Positions 1-12,608 are shown, counted from the stretch's first letter. The stretch: 64,000 nucleotides of DNA from Eutypa lata (GCA_022661535.1 JAKULF010000013.1:868001-932000), one strand, 5' to 3'. Numbers and translations are program-made. Notes: generated from the sequence alone by a model not told the origin.

Positions 1-2
1 AA

Positions 3-1076
3 ACTACAGCACAAGTCTACGCAACTCTGCTTACAGCGTTAAGCAAGAAGATCAATCGATGTCAGGCCGATCCAATGACAAAAACCGAGGATGACGGCGA
101 TACTTTCACCGGACCCTCGGTTAACACTCTCGAGATATTCGAGCATCTCAGCCCTTCTATAGATGTATCAACAGGAATTGGAGTTGCATCACCAGGGAAG
201 GTGGATCGTCAATGCGCAGAGAAGATCCGGAGATATCCGCCGAAACCCAAGGCCTCAATTCTTCAAGCGAGTCTAGAGGCGGGTGACGAAATCATAGGAT
301 CCGACGACGAAGATTATGACCGTAGCGATGAGATTGGATTCGGTGCCAATGGATTTGCGGATGACTTTGCGGACTCGAGGCCGGGGTCTAATGGTATCAA
401 AGGAGACAGAAAACATTTAGACGATGCCGCATCAGTTCGTGCGCAGCGGATGCGCCATATGCGACAGCACCTGTTAGTCCTTGCTGAAAGCAAAGAAGGG
501 TTTCTGCGTCACTGTGGAGGGGAAAACCGGGGCGAATGGACTGTCGACTTCGAACATCTCATGGCCTACCTGAGACTTCTAGAACTAGATATCCTGATCG
601 AGCAATCCTTCGGCCGTAAGGGTCTCCGCCTTGTTAGAGTTCTCCGGGAGAAAGGCAAGCTTGACGATAAGATGTTACCCAACATCGCTTTGATGAGAAG
701 GCCCGATGTACATGTCAAGATGGTCGAGATGGAAATGGCTGGCTTCCTCGACGTGCAAGAGGTGCCCCGAGATAATCAGCGTGCTGCAGCTCGAACTATA
801 TTCTTCTGGTTCTTCGACGAGGAGAGAACACTTAAGCGAACGCTGGATAACATCTATAAGTCCATGGTTCGTTGTCTACAGCGCTTGGATGTAGAGCGCA
901 AGAAGAAGAAGAACGTACTGGACGTTGCTGAACGAAAGGACGTTCAGGGGATGGAAGAGGAGAAACTGAGAGGCGACGTCTACAACGAATACCAACAGTT
1001 TCTGGAGATCGAGCAGAAGCTCCTCGGCCAGGTCAACAAACTGGATGACCTGGTAGCCGTCTTTCGAGACTACTAA
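3..1076 (+). CDS. rpc82: RNA polymerase III subunit Rpc82 (C82/RPC3), C-terminal part, cut by window edge
   Basis: The reading frame is open from the first bases of the window and stops at 1074-1076; the first visible residues are TTAQVYATLL, so the start lies upstream. About 357 residues are seen. The family match rests on the conserved C-terminal winged-helix part: a block around AQRMRHMRQHL, then GEWTVDFEHL, then RTIFFWFF, and a closing coiled coil rich in Lys/Glu that ends LVAVFRDY. C82 belongs to the C82/C34/C31 subcomplex of RNA polymerase III, which takes part in promoter opening in the nucleus during tRNA and 5S rRNA transcription. The acidic, low-complexity segment near the visible N-terminal end (SDDEDYD) is typical of the variable linker in fungal copies. 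The partial state comes from the window boundary, not from damage. Family recognition is strong; the missing N-terminal half cannot be judged. Confidence 0.9.
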   Translation, partial: TTAQVYATLLTALSKKINRCQADPMTKTEDDGDTFTGPSVNTLEIFEHLSPSIDVSTGIGVASPGKVDRQCAEKIRRYPPKPKASILQASLEAGDEIIGSDDEDYDRSDEIGFGANGFADDFADSRPGSNGIKGDRKHLDDAASVRAQRMRHMRQHLLVLAESKEGFLRHCGGENRGEWTVDFEHLMAYLRLLELDILIEQSFGRKGLRLVRVLREKGKLDDKMLPNIALMRRPDVHVKMVEMEMAGFLDVQEVPRDNQRAAARTIFFWFFDEERTLKRTLDNIYKSMVRCLQRLDVERKKKKNVLDVAERKDVQGMEEEKLRGDVYNEYQQFLEIEQKLLGQVNKLDDLVAVFRDY

Positions 1077-1720
1077 CTAATCCGATGATACCCCTCTATT
1101 ATACGGGGTAAATCTGTTCTCATATGGGATTTGTGTGTATTTGCATGGTTGGCGTTGTTCCGGTACCAGAAGGAAGTGCTGTTATAAAAGTCCACCTCGC
1201 ATTTGGACGGCGTTTCTTTTACCCATTCCTAGCTCATCTTTGAATTGGATCAAAGATTGGCGAAACAAAAAGTTTGTCACGAGCGACGATGTTGATACTC
1301 TGTGCTATATAGATAATGAGACTCTTGTACATTTGCCAACTTTGCCTCTTTTTCTAAGTCTATGTCTTGCATAGCCTAATTCATAGGAAGTTTCAAGGAG
1401 TTAAGTGAAGCAACATTCATTTCATCCCAGCTCTGATACTTTGATGTTATATTCTCAAGTTAGACCGTTACCCCCTATTTCCATTATATGTGTTTTAACA
1501 ACCTATATCTACCCCTATTGCCGTGCCCTTCCAAAGCGGCTATTCTAACAGTCTTCTGTAAGATGTTATATTAAGAATAGAGTGTTTTATAGATCCACTT
1601 TCTCAATCCAAACATCAACAAAGCCACCCAATTAGACGAATGACGCACGAACCGTTCCAACATAGCACACAGCCACCTACCTGCCTATCCCTCCCCTCCT
1701 TCACCCTCTCTCACATTATC
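1077..1720. other. Intergenic, convergent 3' regions
   Basis: Lies between the 3' ends of the Rpc82-like gene and the dimethylformamidase-like gene. It is moderately AT-rich with several T-rich and pyrimidine-rich runs that suit 3' untranslated regions. I see no coding signal with splice support and no RNA gene. Confidence 0.6.
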
Positions 1721-4503
1721 TCAACTCCCCTTTCCCTCCTTCCGCCGTATAAACTCCCGCACCACATTCCCCGTGAGCCGAGCGATGTTATTATCGAACC
1801 CGTCCCACGCCAACGAGTTGAACCAGTTGATGCTGCCGACCGAGAACACGGCCCCGCCCGCGTGCGTGTCGTAGTAGACGAGGTCGGACCGGATCTCGCG
1901 CGTCTGCGTCCCCAGCACCCCGCCGATCGGGAACGTCACGCTCTCCGGCATGATCCCGAATGCGTCAGGGTGCCCCGTGCTCGTTGCTAGGACTGTTGCC
2001 GTGCGCGGGCTGTATTGTTGAAGGTAGGATGTGGAGTTAGTGGATGGTATTCCTGGAAGCATCTCGGGAAGGAGTGGAAGGGAAGGGCAGGTTCTTGATG
2101 CTGTTGGGAGGATGTTGTGGTTGATGCTGGAGATAGGTAGTGAAGATAGTATCTGCTAAGTTAAGATACCCAAGGTAAAAAGGGGTAGGTACTCTTGGAA
2201 ATAGAAGACAGGGGTAGACAAATTCCAGCACTCACCTCCCACACGCGACATCAAAACTATCAATCTCATCACCACTCGCGCCGCCCGCCAGCCCCTCAGT
2301 CCCTAGCAGCTCCTCTGCCCCGATGCCCTGAAACGCCCACTCGTACCTCGAGTCCCTCGACGCCTCCGTCCTCGCATACGGGACTCCCGGCCCAACGCCT
2401 TCCCCACAGCACGCGACTCCGAACAGCAGATGCGGCGACCGCCCGCGACTTCTCCACATGCCGCCGCACTGGCCTGTGAGGCTACTGACCCTCTCTCCGC
2501 CGGGAAGCGTGTAAGTCCGAACGCCCTGGTCCGCGCGGCGCACTTCGAGACGCCATGGTCTCGCGTGGTCGGTTGCTGCTGCCCAGTAGAATCCGTTGCC
2601 GCCTAGGTACAGGATGTTGCCGCCGCGACGCGCGAACCCTTCCCATGCGTTTAGGGATTCGAGGGTTGGGTATTCCGGGTGCGAGCTGGTGATCACCGTG
2701 TGGTAAGGGGATAGGATGTCGACGCCGCCGGTGTGCAGGTCGTGATCCGTGAGTATGTCGTAGGGGATGTTGGAGTGCTCCAGGAAGGAAATGAAGAGGG
2801 TGTCGGCGCTGAGTTCGCGGGGGCGGGACATTGCCCACACTATAACCATGCATTATCAGTCACTCAGTCAGTCATATGCAGTCTAGTCGCACTTCATAGA
2901 GTGTTAAGGGGGAAACGAAGCTTCAGAGAAACAACTCCAAGAAAAAGGGGTTGGGAAAAATAGCCTACTAATATACCCCGGCCGCATATTCGCAATAGGT
3001 CTCCTCGCCGAAGAGAACACGACCCCAGACCCATCATTATGCACATCGTAGCACGACAGCCCCAGATCCATTCGCCGTCGCATGCGGTAGAAATCCGCCG
3101 TGAGCAGCGCCGTCGCCGGATCGAACCCCGGCCCGATGTCGATGTACGAGGCGCGCGTCGGGTCTGCCAGCCGCTCGTTAGCGTACGCTAGGTACGTGAA
3201 TGTGCTCAGCACAAACGCGACTTTGGTGCCGGTCCGTGCCGTTGTTTCTTTGCTTGGTCGCACGATAAACGTCACCATGTCAGTCGCCTCGTTGCTATTC
3301 GTGCCGGTGGCGCGGCACTCGAATGCGTACACCCCCGACCGTAGATTGGGGGGTAGCGTGACCGCGAAATCGGTCTCCCATCCGGCATCGTCCAGATCGT
3401 CCTCGTGAAAATGGATCGCCCCGTACCCGCGCTTCGCTTTCGTCCAGTCCGGCTCGGATCCGTCCCAGTCGTGGCCCGTGACACCGCGCGTTGGCGCCTG
3501 GACCAGGCGGCCGTGCCGCTCCCGTCCCGATACGTCGAGGATCCGGTCCTCCGGGATGTTGCGCGCGAAGTCGTACTGCACTAGCACCTGCGCGGTCGGA
3601 CCCGTCGTTTTCAGGACGGGGCTGTCGATGCGCCCGTTGAAGAAGTGCGTTGGGCGCGCTGTGCGGACTGTCGGGGACGCGGCTAGGCTCGCGGCAAATA
3701 GGAGCGAGGCACCGTCGCCGTATAGTTTGGCGGGTGAAGAGAGCTGTTCCGTGATGGAAATGCCTCCGATGCTGGGCTCGGCAATATACGGCAAGGCCTC
3801 AAGCGCGGCTTTGACCTCGCGCCCCTCAATCGTGACGTCTAAGCTCACCCATCGCTGCAGGGGGCACTCGAACGCCACGGGAATTACATCCACCGTGCCG
3901 TTTTCCGTCCCAATCCATAACTCAACATTGCCCCGCTCGTTGATGAGAATGGCAAATCCGCTCGGAACATCTGCATTCAGCGTCGAGATGAGCGTTTGTA
4001 GGTGTCCTGCTTTGGGGAGATGGGCTTGAAAGTAAAGTTGAATATTAATGCCATTTAATATCCCAGTGCCGATCACCTCGGCGGGCGCCCAATCATCCAC
4101 CACAGCGTAGGATCCCGGGCGGGCGATCTGAAAGCGGCCGCGGCTCGTGGTGCCCCGCACACCGGGAACCTCCTCGAACTTGGTGGGCGGGGCGTGCTCC
4201 AGGTCGACGCCTTGGACGACTCGGACGAGCCGGTACGTGTACTCGGGTTCCGTAGATGACACCTAACAAATTATGAAACGATGAGATTTAAAATCCGACT
4301 ATAGCTCAAATGAACGAATGAACGAATGATGACACTCAAGATGCGGGTAGTTTAGATTCCGGATACGACGATAAGCTTACCTTGACGTCGACCGTCCCAC
4401 CGGGACTCGCGATCCACGGCTCGACGTAACCTAAGATCTCGGCGGGATAGCCGGGCGGCTTCTCGGTCGCCGTGATGGAAATGATTGGCTCTTCACCGGA
4501 CAT
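1721..4503 (-). CDS. N,N-dimethylformamidase large-subunit homologue, 4 exons
   Basis: Exons 4503-4381, 4262-2969, 2839-2236 and 2126-1721 join without a frame break into 808 aa; the ATG at 4503 begins MSGEEPIISITATEKPPGYP. Bacterial N,N-dimethylformamidase hydrolyses DMF to dimethylamine and formate; its large subunit is about 760 aa. The N-terminal beta-sandwich and the LamG-like middle (residues about 90-250, with FNGRIDSP) are followed by the amidohydrolase core. In the core the motif SSHPEYP carries the His and Glu that bind the single iron in the Paracoccus enzyme, and a Tyr sits 80 residues earlier in YDVH, matching the third iron ligand. The C-terminal GGAVFSVGSINW block is also typical. 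Exon 2 to 3 uses A|GTAGGC..TATAG|TG, which gives RPGYIMWAM. The small subunit is not seen nearby. The gene is visibly GC-rich against its flanks. The substrate in a fungus is unknown; another formamide or amide is possible. Confidence 0.85.
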
Positions 4504-5768
4504 GATGAATATCGTATGTTAGATACTACCTAAGTGTATTGGCTCAGGCAAATGGTAGGTCATACAACAGGTCTGCAAATTGGGGATGAGTAGGTAGCAA
4601 GTCGTCGGACGATGCATGCAACAGAGCGTAGACGAATCATTGTGCCCCTGACGCGAGCATGCCTGCGCCACGCAGCATGCCAATAGGCCAGGGTAATCGA
4701 TGGTTATAGAGGAATGGAGGGGAACTCGGCGGTAATCCCCGTCTCGTGTTGCATGCATGACTAGGAATTGCCACTCTGCATAAATTACGGCAGTATCCGA
4801 TAAGTACAGCAGAGCGCATAGTTAGGAATATAATAGTCTATGCATTCACCAAACATTGACGAGTCTAGGTTTCTAGTGAAATAAGGGGCTCATCAACTCT
4901 TAACTAGTAGATTTTCTATATATGTTTCGTTCACTCAAAGTCCATGGAATCTCGAATAGCAAAGTTAAATATGAATGCTCTTAGCCTTTAGATATGCTCT
5001 TCTTCGTTATCCTGAAATATCTAGCTCCAATCCCAAGAGACAAGATTTTGTTAATATCTGATTAGGGATCTCTTAAGTCTTTAATTCCTATATTAGCTGC
5101 GACTGGAAGCTATTGCATTCGCATATATTATACAAGTCACTCATAGCCTCGTCTTGCTCAGATACTGTTGCAGCCTTAGGTTACCAATTGACTTCTAGAC
5201 TAGAGCTTCCAAACCACTTGAGCGTTGTTCTCATTTCAATAGTCGATATAACAACCCCATTGTCCCTTCGTAGTGCAACATACCTATACGCCACCAGTTG
5301 CACTTAGACGCGACTCATTTATGGAGTGGGCTGGAACATATGCTTACTTATGCCGCAGTAGGCGTGGTGATATCCTATCTGACCCGGACCTGTGCTATAT
5401 ACCTATCAATTAATCACACTCCCGGCCCTGCCTATGCACCAGGGAGATCTTGGGCTTGGGTGGCATTTGCCTCGCATGCCAAAACCTGACCCCCTCACTA
5501 ATTTGGCCAATAAAAACACCTACAGCTATTTCACCGAAAAATTTGGCATGCACCATTGTTATTGGCTGTGACCAAAACCTGGTGTGGTAGGACTCTCCAC
5601 GCTGAAAGTTGTCGATTACTTAAACAGAGCCTTGTCTCCAGCTAGTCACAGTCCTTCACCAAGCCCTCAAAATACCGGAGTACCCTTCATAATAACATTA
5701 TCATATTTGTTACCGTACAATTAATTCCACATAAACTAGTCCGTCCGCTTCGATGCTCAACATTCATC
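4504..5768. other. Divergent intergenic region
   Basis: A 1.26-kb stretch between the starts of the dimethylformamidase-like gene (minus) and the Clr5-ankyrin gene (plus). The centre (4850-5100) is AT-rich. The last 250 bases before 5769 contain pyrimidine-rich runs that suit the promoter of the plus-strand gene. No coding frame with splice support and no RNA gene were seen. Confidence 0.55.
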
Positions 5769-8700
5769 ATGTCTGCCGGGGCCAACCTGAGTCTGACGAA
5801 GGCAGACTGGGAGGCTCAAAGAGAGACAATTGAGGATCTATATTGCAAGCAGGGAAAGAACCTCGGGAACTTAATGAAGTTCATGGAAGAGAACTATCAG
5901 TTCGAAGCAAGGTAAAGCCAAATTCAGTTTTAAGGATTCCAGGGGCTGAAGTTTACCGTAGCAAATCACAATACGAGCTCCGTTTGAGGCAATGGGGAAT
6001 TCACAAGAACCACAAGCAAGATGAAAGGCGGATTATCTCCGCCAAAGTTAAGCACAGAAAACAGCAAGGAAAGAAGACCGAAGTCATCGATGGTAGCCAA
6101 CTGATTCCCCCGGAGACACTTCGTAAACACATGTCACGATACCCTCCGCCCCAGCCTTACCAACCACCCCTACGTAAGTTTACTTCCTACTATACTAGTA
6201 AACATGATTGACCGGAAGCTAGACAATGCACCGACGCCGGAAGGCTTCATTATTAGGACACCACCGGCTGCGTCTATAGATGTTGCTGTTCAACCCCCTG
6301 TCTCGTCGGACCTTGTATCGAGAAGTCAATCTACTTCAGTTGGGGGAACGCCTCAGATGCAAACAGTGGATATGTCTCTGGTGGAGCCACCATACGATGT
6401 GGAACTAGGTGTACAGAATGATAATATTGACTTACTATGGCTATCGTCATATATTGAGGATCCTCCACAGTTGCAGCAGCCCATCACAGTGGTCAATGGC
6501 ACCACTAATCATGCATCAGAGGTTGTGTCTATGGCCACTGATTCTCTCTCTCCTTCATCTTTTCTTAGCTATCAGTCTGGTAGTTGGGCCCAGGCCGGGT
6601 CAACTTCTACTTCGGTATTGAATTACGTCGATGATCCTTACTGGTGGAACACGTTCTTCAGACAGCCGTGGCTCGGCAGCCTCCCCTTTTCCAGTGTAAA
6701 TAAATTCATTTCAGTTCAAGGTATGTATTTCGAGCCCGGGGCCCCCTTTTTTACCCTCGCATTTAGTCCAACTTTGGGTTTGTAGCGCCAATCTTATTAA
6801 CCGTTGCAACTCTACAGGCATGTCTCAACAACCAAATTCCACTAATTGGTCAACTTCGCTACTGCCAGAAAACCTCATGCTTCATAACACACTAACGGAT
6901 CTGGCGAACGCACATGTTCCTTATAAGGCATTGTTACCCAATGAGTGGATTGGTACCGCTGATATCATTCCCTACGATGGAGTCTCGGTAGTCATTGCTT
7001 TGAAACTCGCCACTTATCAGGTTTCCAATGACTTTCCTGGGGCGCCGACTGATTTTGGTAAACTTCGTAGGTATAGACGTAATATACTTCAAGTAATACG
7101 CTCATACTCAAGCATGTTTACCAGAAGTGTGGCAAAGCTTTCTACTCCGACATTCTTAGAAAAGTTATTCATCCTAGCAGTCGAAGAAGGAGACTCAGAA
7201 ATGGTTGAAATACTTCTAGAATCGGGACTGGACCCGACAAAATGCAATGGCTCATGTCTCTTTCCATCGGGTGAATTTAGCCCACTTGAGACCTGCTGTT
7301 TTGCTATTGCTACTGGAGTTGGCAATTTATCGTGGACCGACTCCCGCACCAAGATTGTTAAGATACTTCTGTCTTCGAAACCGCAGTATGACCACCGATA
7401 TCGAATCCCCTTCACGTTACACTCAGCACTATCTAAAGCTTTAAGGGGAAACGCGAGCTACGAGGCGATCGAACTGCTTGTGGGAGCTGGCGCCCCAGTA
7501 TCCAATACCATCTTCACCCAAAGCCTTACTTCGACTGATGTTCTTGTGCATACATTTCTCAATGATGTGCGCACGAAAAGTACCCATGATTCTGTCACAG
7601 ATGGATGGAAGCTGTCACAACTCGAGTTGTGCCTATCTTCTAGAAAAGATCTGTTGGAGCAATATATGTTATGGGACGGCTTTAATGATACTTCCGAGCT
7701 TATTGCGGCTGTTCGATTTGCGTCGAGCCAGAATGACATCACACTTCTACAAGCAATTATAATACCAGCCAACACAATTATTGATACCGTCATTATTACC
7801 CCTAACATCCTCAAAAATGAACTACGCCGAATTTTGCGTGTGTATAGAGAACATCAGGAGACATCAGAATATTCCACGGATTTTATCCTGAACTATATTG
7901 CCGGCGCTATTTCTCGGGACGATGAGACTATTGTATCATGGCTTTCTCAGAGAGTATTGCTTTCGGATAATCAACGCAAGATCGCCGTTGCCGAAATATT
8001 GGAGCGTGCGGCGGAGCGAAATTCTGCCTCCATTCTCGAGCACATTCTACCAACAGTGAGGCATATTGGGGTAGACAACTTCACAACCTCTTTGAACAAG
8101 GCTATTTCAGTAGGGCAGGAGAACGTGGTTGTCATACTCATGAAATTTGTCCTATATGAGTGTTGTAATAGCCCCTCTCATCGACAAGGAGGGTACTATA
8201 CTGCATGTGCTTCTGACTTTCAACGAGCCTTGGGTTGGAGAAACTGGGATCTGCTGCGATTATTTCTGGATACCGACATAGACCTCGAGGAATCTGAAGT
8301 GGATCAACTGATCATAGAGGTAGTAACGTGGGGTGATTTTCTAATCCTCGAAGATCTTCTGAGCATTTATGAATTCTCCTGTCCTTCGGACGATTCATAT
8401 GCGCTCTCCATAGCCGCTGGGCAAGACGATATCAATAAGGTTAGATCGTTAGTAAGACACAGTGCGAGATCTCATCATAAAGAAGGGCAACCATCAGCAC
8501 TTGAAAAGGCAATAAGGTTAGGAAATGAAGAGATGGTGAGGTGTTTACTTAACCAATCCGACCCAGACGACTATGGCGCTATCATTGCCAGTGAAGGTCA
8601 TATTCACCTTCGAGAACTACTCATGACTTCAGCCAAACAAAAAATAGCAAACAGCACAAAAGGTATTTGTCTCATGAGAGCCATAGTGAACGGAGACTGC

Positions 8701-9414
8701 GAAAAAGTGAAGGCCTTCCTCAATGCTGGAATTATAAATGAGCAACATTGCACTAATTTCCGGCACGGCTTCCCACACCCGCCCAAAAGGAATTGTCTAC
8801 AATACCCTTTAGAATTGGCGCTTCACAATAAGCAAACAGCCGTTGTTGAGTTACTGTTGGCTAACCACGCTGACCCGAACTTGATCGAACATGTATTCTA
8901 CCCAGGTGGTCTATTGGGTATTAATATTACGCAAAATAATATAGAAATCATTCGCCTATTGATTTCGAACAACGCAAACATAAACCCACCATTAATTCAT
9001 GGCCTCCAACGAACACCACTACAGGTAGCAGTCGATACTGGCGATATGGAGATTGTGCAATTCCTCCTTGAGCATAATGCAGCTGTTAATGCTGAGCCTG
9101 CAAGGAGGAGAGGAGCGACAGCCTTGCAAATAGCTGCAATGAAGGGCTACCTCCACATGGCATGTTTGCTGTTGGAATACGGTGCCAATGTATTCGCTCC
9201 TGCCGCAAAAATAGATGGAAGGACGGCGTTCGAGGGAGCTGCAGAACATGGGCGGATTGATATGGTTCGCCTTCTCTGGAACGCAACATGGGGAAAAGGG
9301 TTTGGTGAAGAACAACACAGATATGCTATTGAGTTTGCTGAAATGGGAGGACACAGCTCTGTCGCACAGTATATTCGGGAGCTTGTACAATCTCTAGAGG
9401 CGGACGGCATGTAA
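5769..9414 (+). CDS. Clr5-domain ankyrin-repeat protein, 4 exons
   Basis: Exons 5769-5911, 5962-6173, 6223-6720 and 6818-9414 give 1149 aa. The first two introns are only 50 and 49 nt. Residues about 12-68 form a Clr5 domain: W(x)6I..LY, a central FEAS that is rebuilt exactly across intron 1, then Y.LRLRQWGIHKN. A Pro/Ser-rich linker (PPPQPYQPP and a Ser/Thr-rich stretch) follows, then a long alpha-helical region. The C-terminal third holds clear ankyrin repeats such as TPLQVAVDTGDMEIVQFLLE and TALQIAAMKGYLHMACLLLE. Clr5 is named after an S. pombe silencing factor; many Pezizomycotina have large expanded sets of Clr5 proteins joined to ankyrin or TPR repeats, mostly of unknown function and often strain-variable. 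Nuclear or self/non-self roles are guesses. No NACHT or kinase motif is visible. Confidence 0.88.
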
Positions 9415-10807
9415 AGGGGACCGAACGGCGTTACGTGATGTTACTTGGTTCTACATCTCTAGTTTATCCTCTTTGGTAAACTTATCTCATTTTGGACGGT
9501 TCTAAAGGGGTTGAATTGGAGTTATATTTGATATTCCGAATACGATCTAAGAATATAATCGTACCTGGGCACCTAAGAACTTGGGTTTCTTCTCATTATC
9601 CCCTAGCACACTAAATCCTACAAGACCCGGCTTGTATAACTCATTGATTAAGACCCAGCATACAATTTTGAGTGTGTTCAGCGCCACTTCTCGCCAGCCA
9701 CGTCATTGAACCTTTAGACAGATGATCCCTTCCTAACTATAGTTCTTGTCCAGTACCTTAGAGTTCGCGGTCTTTCTAGCTCATCCGGCTTCCTCTTTGA
9801 TGGTCCCTTAGATGGCCAATGAGGCTGTGGCACCGTTCCCAACCGCCATTGACTGTCTACTCGTTGATGCTACTTCCGGCATTCCACTGACCACACATCT
9901 TTCACCTCGGCACCTACACCCCAGGACAATGTTCCTCTTCCTGAACAACTCATTCTAGCCGCCACAGATACGACTCGTCTGTATTTTACCCCCATAGCCC
10001 CCTATATTTCCAGTAAGGTGCATTATTTTGATGTGTTCCTTCGTAGGTGGATTTTTCTCCTTGACGTCCTCTCTTGGCTTTGGATTTTCTTCCATACTCC
10101 GCGGATGACCATCAAAGTCCGCGTTGTTCGCCACTCTCGCCAAGGGCCTTGCGCTACCCGTCCGATGTGCCTTTTGTTCGTGCTGACCCGAATATACTGG
10201 CGGGAGTAGGGTTTCTTCTTAAATGCGCCTCCTGGCTGCGCTGCTGTCTGTATAGACTGGAATTATGGAAGGAGGCTGATATAAGGCCTGCTTTGTGGTG
10301 GAGGGAAAACATTTCAGGTTGGCTTTTAGGAGCAGAGTTGAGTTGTTGGTTCAATCTGCTGTTCTCAGACCTTTGCCCTGTGGGGCTGGGCGGAAGTTTA
10401 TCCTGAAGGAGTACGCTCTTAGATTTGTAGGTCCTGGATAATATATCAGAAGATTGCATAGGGTGTTCTCCTGTAACATATGTACACATATTCGCAGGAA
10501 ATGTTTTGGGGGAGCCGTCATCACTGGGGCCGGCTTCCCTTCATCACACCAAAACGCTCCTTGACGGGATGCAACTGGTCTAATGATGGTACACATTATA
10601 ACGGGCGAATGAAGGTATAAAGGGGTATAAAGTACTTGGGGCCAGTTGAACTAGAATAAACTTGTGTTTACATAATTTGTATGTGGTTAGATGATTAACG
10701 ATTACTATTACTTGGGTTTGCATTATTCAAATTTACACATTTTGGACAACTCAAATTCTGTCTATGCCTAACGGGAACCATATAAATGACCCTCTCTCCT
10801 GTTCTAC
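9415..10807. other. Intergenic with possible decayed coding remnant
   Basis: A 1.4-kb gap between two convergent genes. From about 9812 to 10210 the plus strand shows coding-like composition broken by frame changes: a short frame starting MANEAVAPFPTAIDCLLVD stops near 9959, while an overlapping frame continues with VPLPEQLILAATDTTRLYF and then stops. I do not recognise a family. It may be a degraded gene or transposon scrap, or chance. The stretch 10580-10800 is AT-rich and looks like 3' flank. Confidence 0.35.
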
Positions 10808-12608
10808 CTAGCTTGTTCGTAGCCACTCGTTGACGAATTTCGGCCACGTATTGGTTAAGACGAGGTACTTGACGTGGGCTTCGGCGTCATCGAACACGGT
10901 GGCATCGAAGTCCTCAGAAATCTCACCGGTGTATTGTATCCTATCAACAACTTCTCCCAGGTCAATCCTACCAGACCCGGACCCTCCACCCCCCGAAGAT
11001 GCAGTCGCAGCATCATCGCTTCCCTTCCGGAGACTTCTAAGGGGCACATCAGCCGCGAACGGTGTTGCTGGATCCGATCGCGCCTCTCCGCACACGATCC
11101 GTGCTGGCCGTTCAAAGATGGCTTCAAAGCGCTTGAGGTCATGCGATGATAAGTTGAGAGGAAACTCGGCATCTCGTGGGCCGATGAAATCGGTGTAGAT
11201 CTCGAGCGCCCGAGTGAATATAGTTTGCATCTGGTCTTCGCTTGCGTTCTCGGGCCATGATGCCTTCCACTTTGCAGTGCGCGTCAAAAAGGCGATATTC
11301 TCTCCAGAGAAGTCCCTCAGAGCTGAGAACTCCTGTAATGGGCCGGGATTGTTATTGAGTACATAGTTGAGTGCGTTCATTGTGAGCAAGCGGTCTCCAA
11401 GGTCAACATTGGAGAGATCCAGGGCATGGCCCTGTTCGGCAAGTGAAATGGACTTCGGAGCCAGTGAGACCGACATCCTCAGAGTTGTAGTCTGCGATTC
11501 CGTTTCCCATTTGGTGTTCGAATCGGCGGCTCTTTTGCTTAAGCGTCGCTGTCGCAAAACCTGCCAGGAGGGGACGAATACGGTGAAGATCTCGAACATC
11601 ATGACGGATAGGTGAATCCATTGGCTAGGAGCAAAGTATCGATTGACTGGTTCGAAAGCAGGCATATACATTGCCATCAGCCACATTGGAGTCGCGTGAA
11701 GACTGGCGTAGGAAGTCAGTTGCACGAAATGAGCAGTTATTAATAGAGAAAGGGCTAAACTAACTTTGAGAGACAGCAGCCAATTGTTTGCAAACGCCAT
11801 CCGAGAGTATCGCGAATCCCCCAAGCTCTCCAAATGAGAATAGGAGCAACCTACGGAGGTTAGAGGTGCGTATTATGCTGGGATCTATACATACTATCCA
11901 TGTCCACAACACTTGCCACAACGCTGACGGCCACCATTCCCAACCACGGCCAAGTTCTAGTATTTGCTCCTGGAGCGTCCCGCGTAGTTCTGTGCCAGGA
12001 ATGCCAAATGTCGGATGGTATTTACGGCATGCAAGCCACATACCGACCGTAAGAAGGACCTAGTGAAACATTTAGACCTAGAGTTTCAAAAGTTTCAATG
12101 TGAGCAGAACACAGCATACCTGAAATACCATGCCGATCCCTATAAATATGAATACTCTTGTAGGGTAAGCCAGGCTTTTGAAACGACAAAGCCCACACGT
12201 TTTGGACCCAAGATTACTTGATCCCCTTCGAAGATCCGAGTGAGCGAACCGCTTCTGCAATTCTGCAACATAGAGGAACCGACTGTTCGATGCATGGAAC
12301 AGTGCGATACCGAGAGGGAACCATAACCCCATGAAGAAATACTGGATGTCATAGGCGGGGATGATGGGAAGAGTCTGCCCGACGGGATATACGAGCTGAG
12401 CGAGGATCCAATACGCATGAAGCAAGATAATAGCTGAAAGCGACAAGGGCAGACCCCGGATTTTGACAATGGGGTGGTTGCGATTTGCGCATAGAAATAC
12501 CATGCCGCCAAATACAAGACTGGTCCATGTCACGCAGAGGGTAATATAGAAGATGCCAACCGCATCGAAGTTGGGAGGCAGTTGCGGGATCGAATAGACG
12601 TCTGCCAT
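10808..12608 (-). CDS. Seven-transmembrane RGS-domain protein (regulator of G-protein signalling), 4 exons
   Basis: Exons 12608-12120, 12059-11895, 11850-11765 and 11702-10808 give 544 aa from MADVYSIPQLPPNF. The N-terminal half has about seven hydrophobic segments, and exon 3 is placed by the conserved TM-linker motif GWRLQTIGCC followed across the intron by NLHATPMWLMAMYMPAF. A cytoplasmic RGS-like domain follows (residues about 352-542), with LNYVLNNNPGPLQEFSALRDF, then FTRALEIYTDFI, and the closing helix LVLTNTWPKFVNEWL. A low-complexity Ser/Gly insert lies in the last third. RGS proteins speed GTP hydrolysis by G-alpha subunits; fungal 7TM-RGS hybrids act at the plasma membrane in nutrient, development or secondary-metabolism signalling. 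It belongs with the RgsC/Rgs-type 7TM group, but the exact orthologue is not settled. Confidence 0.85.

Noticed and set aside
1640..1990. 116-codon plus-strand frame
   Set aside because: Lies opposite the last exon of the dimethylformamidase-like gene; Arg/Pro-rich, with no motif. It is a shadow of the GC-rich coding strand.
3478..4029. 183-codon plus-strand frame
   Set aside because: Antisense to exon 2 of the dimethylformamidase-like gene; the minus strand has family motifs and joins to other exons.
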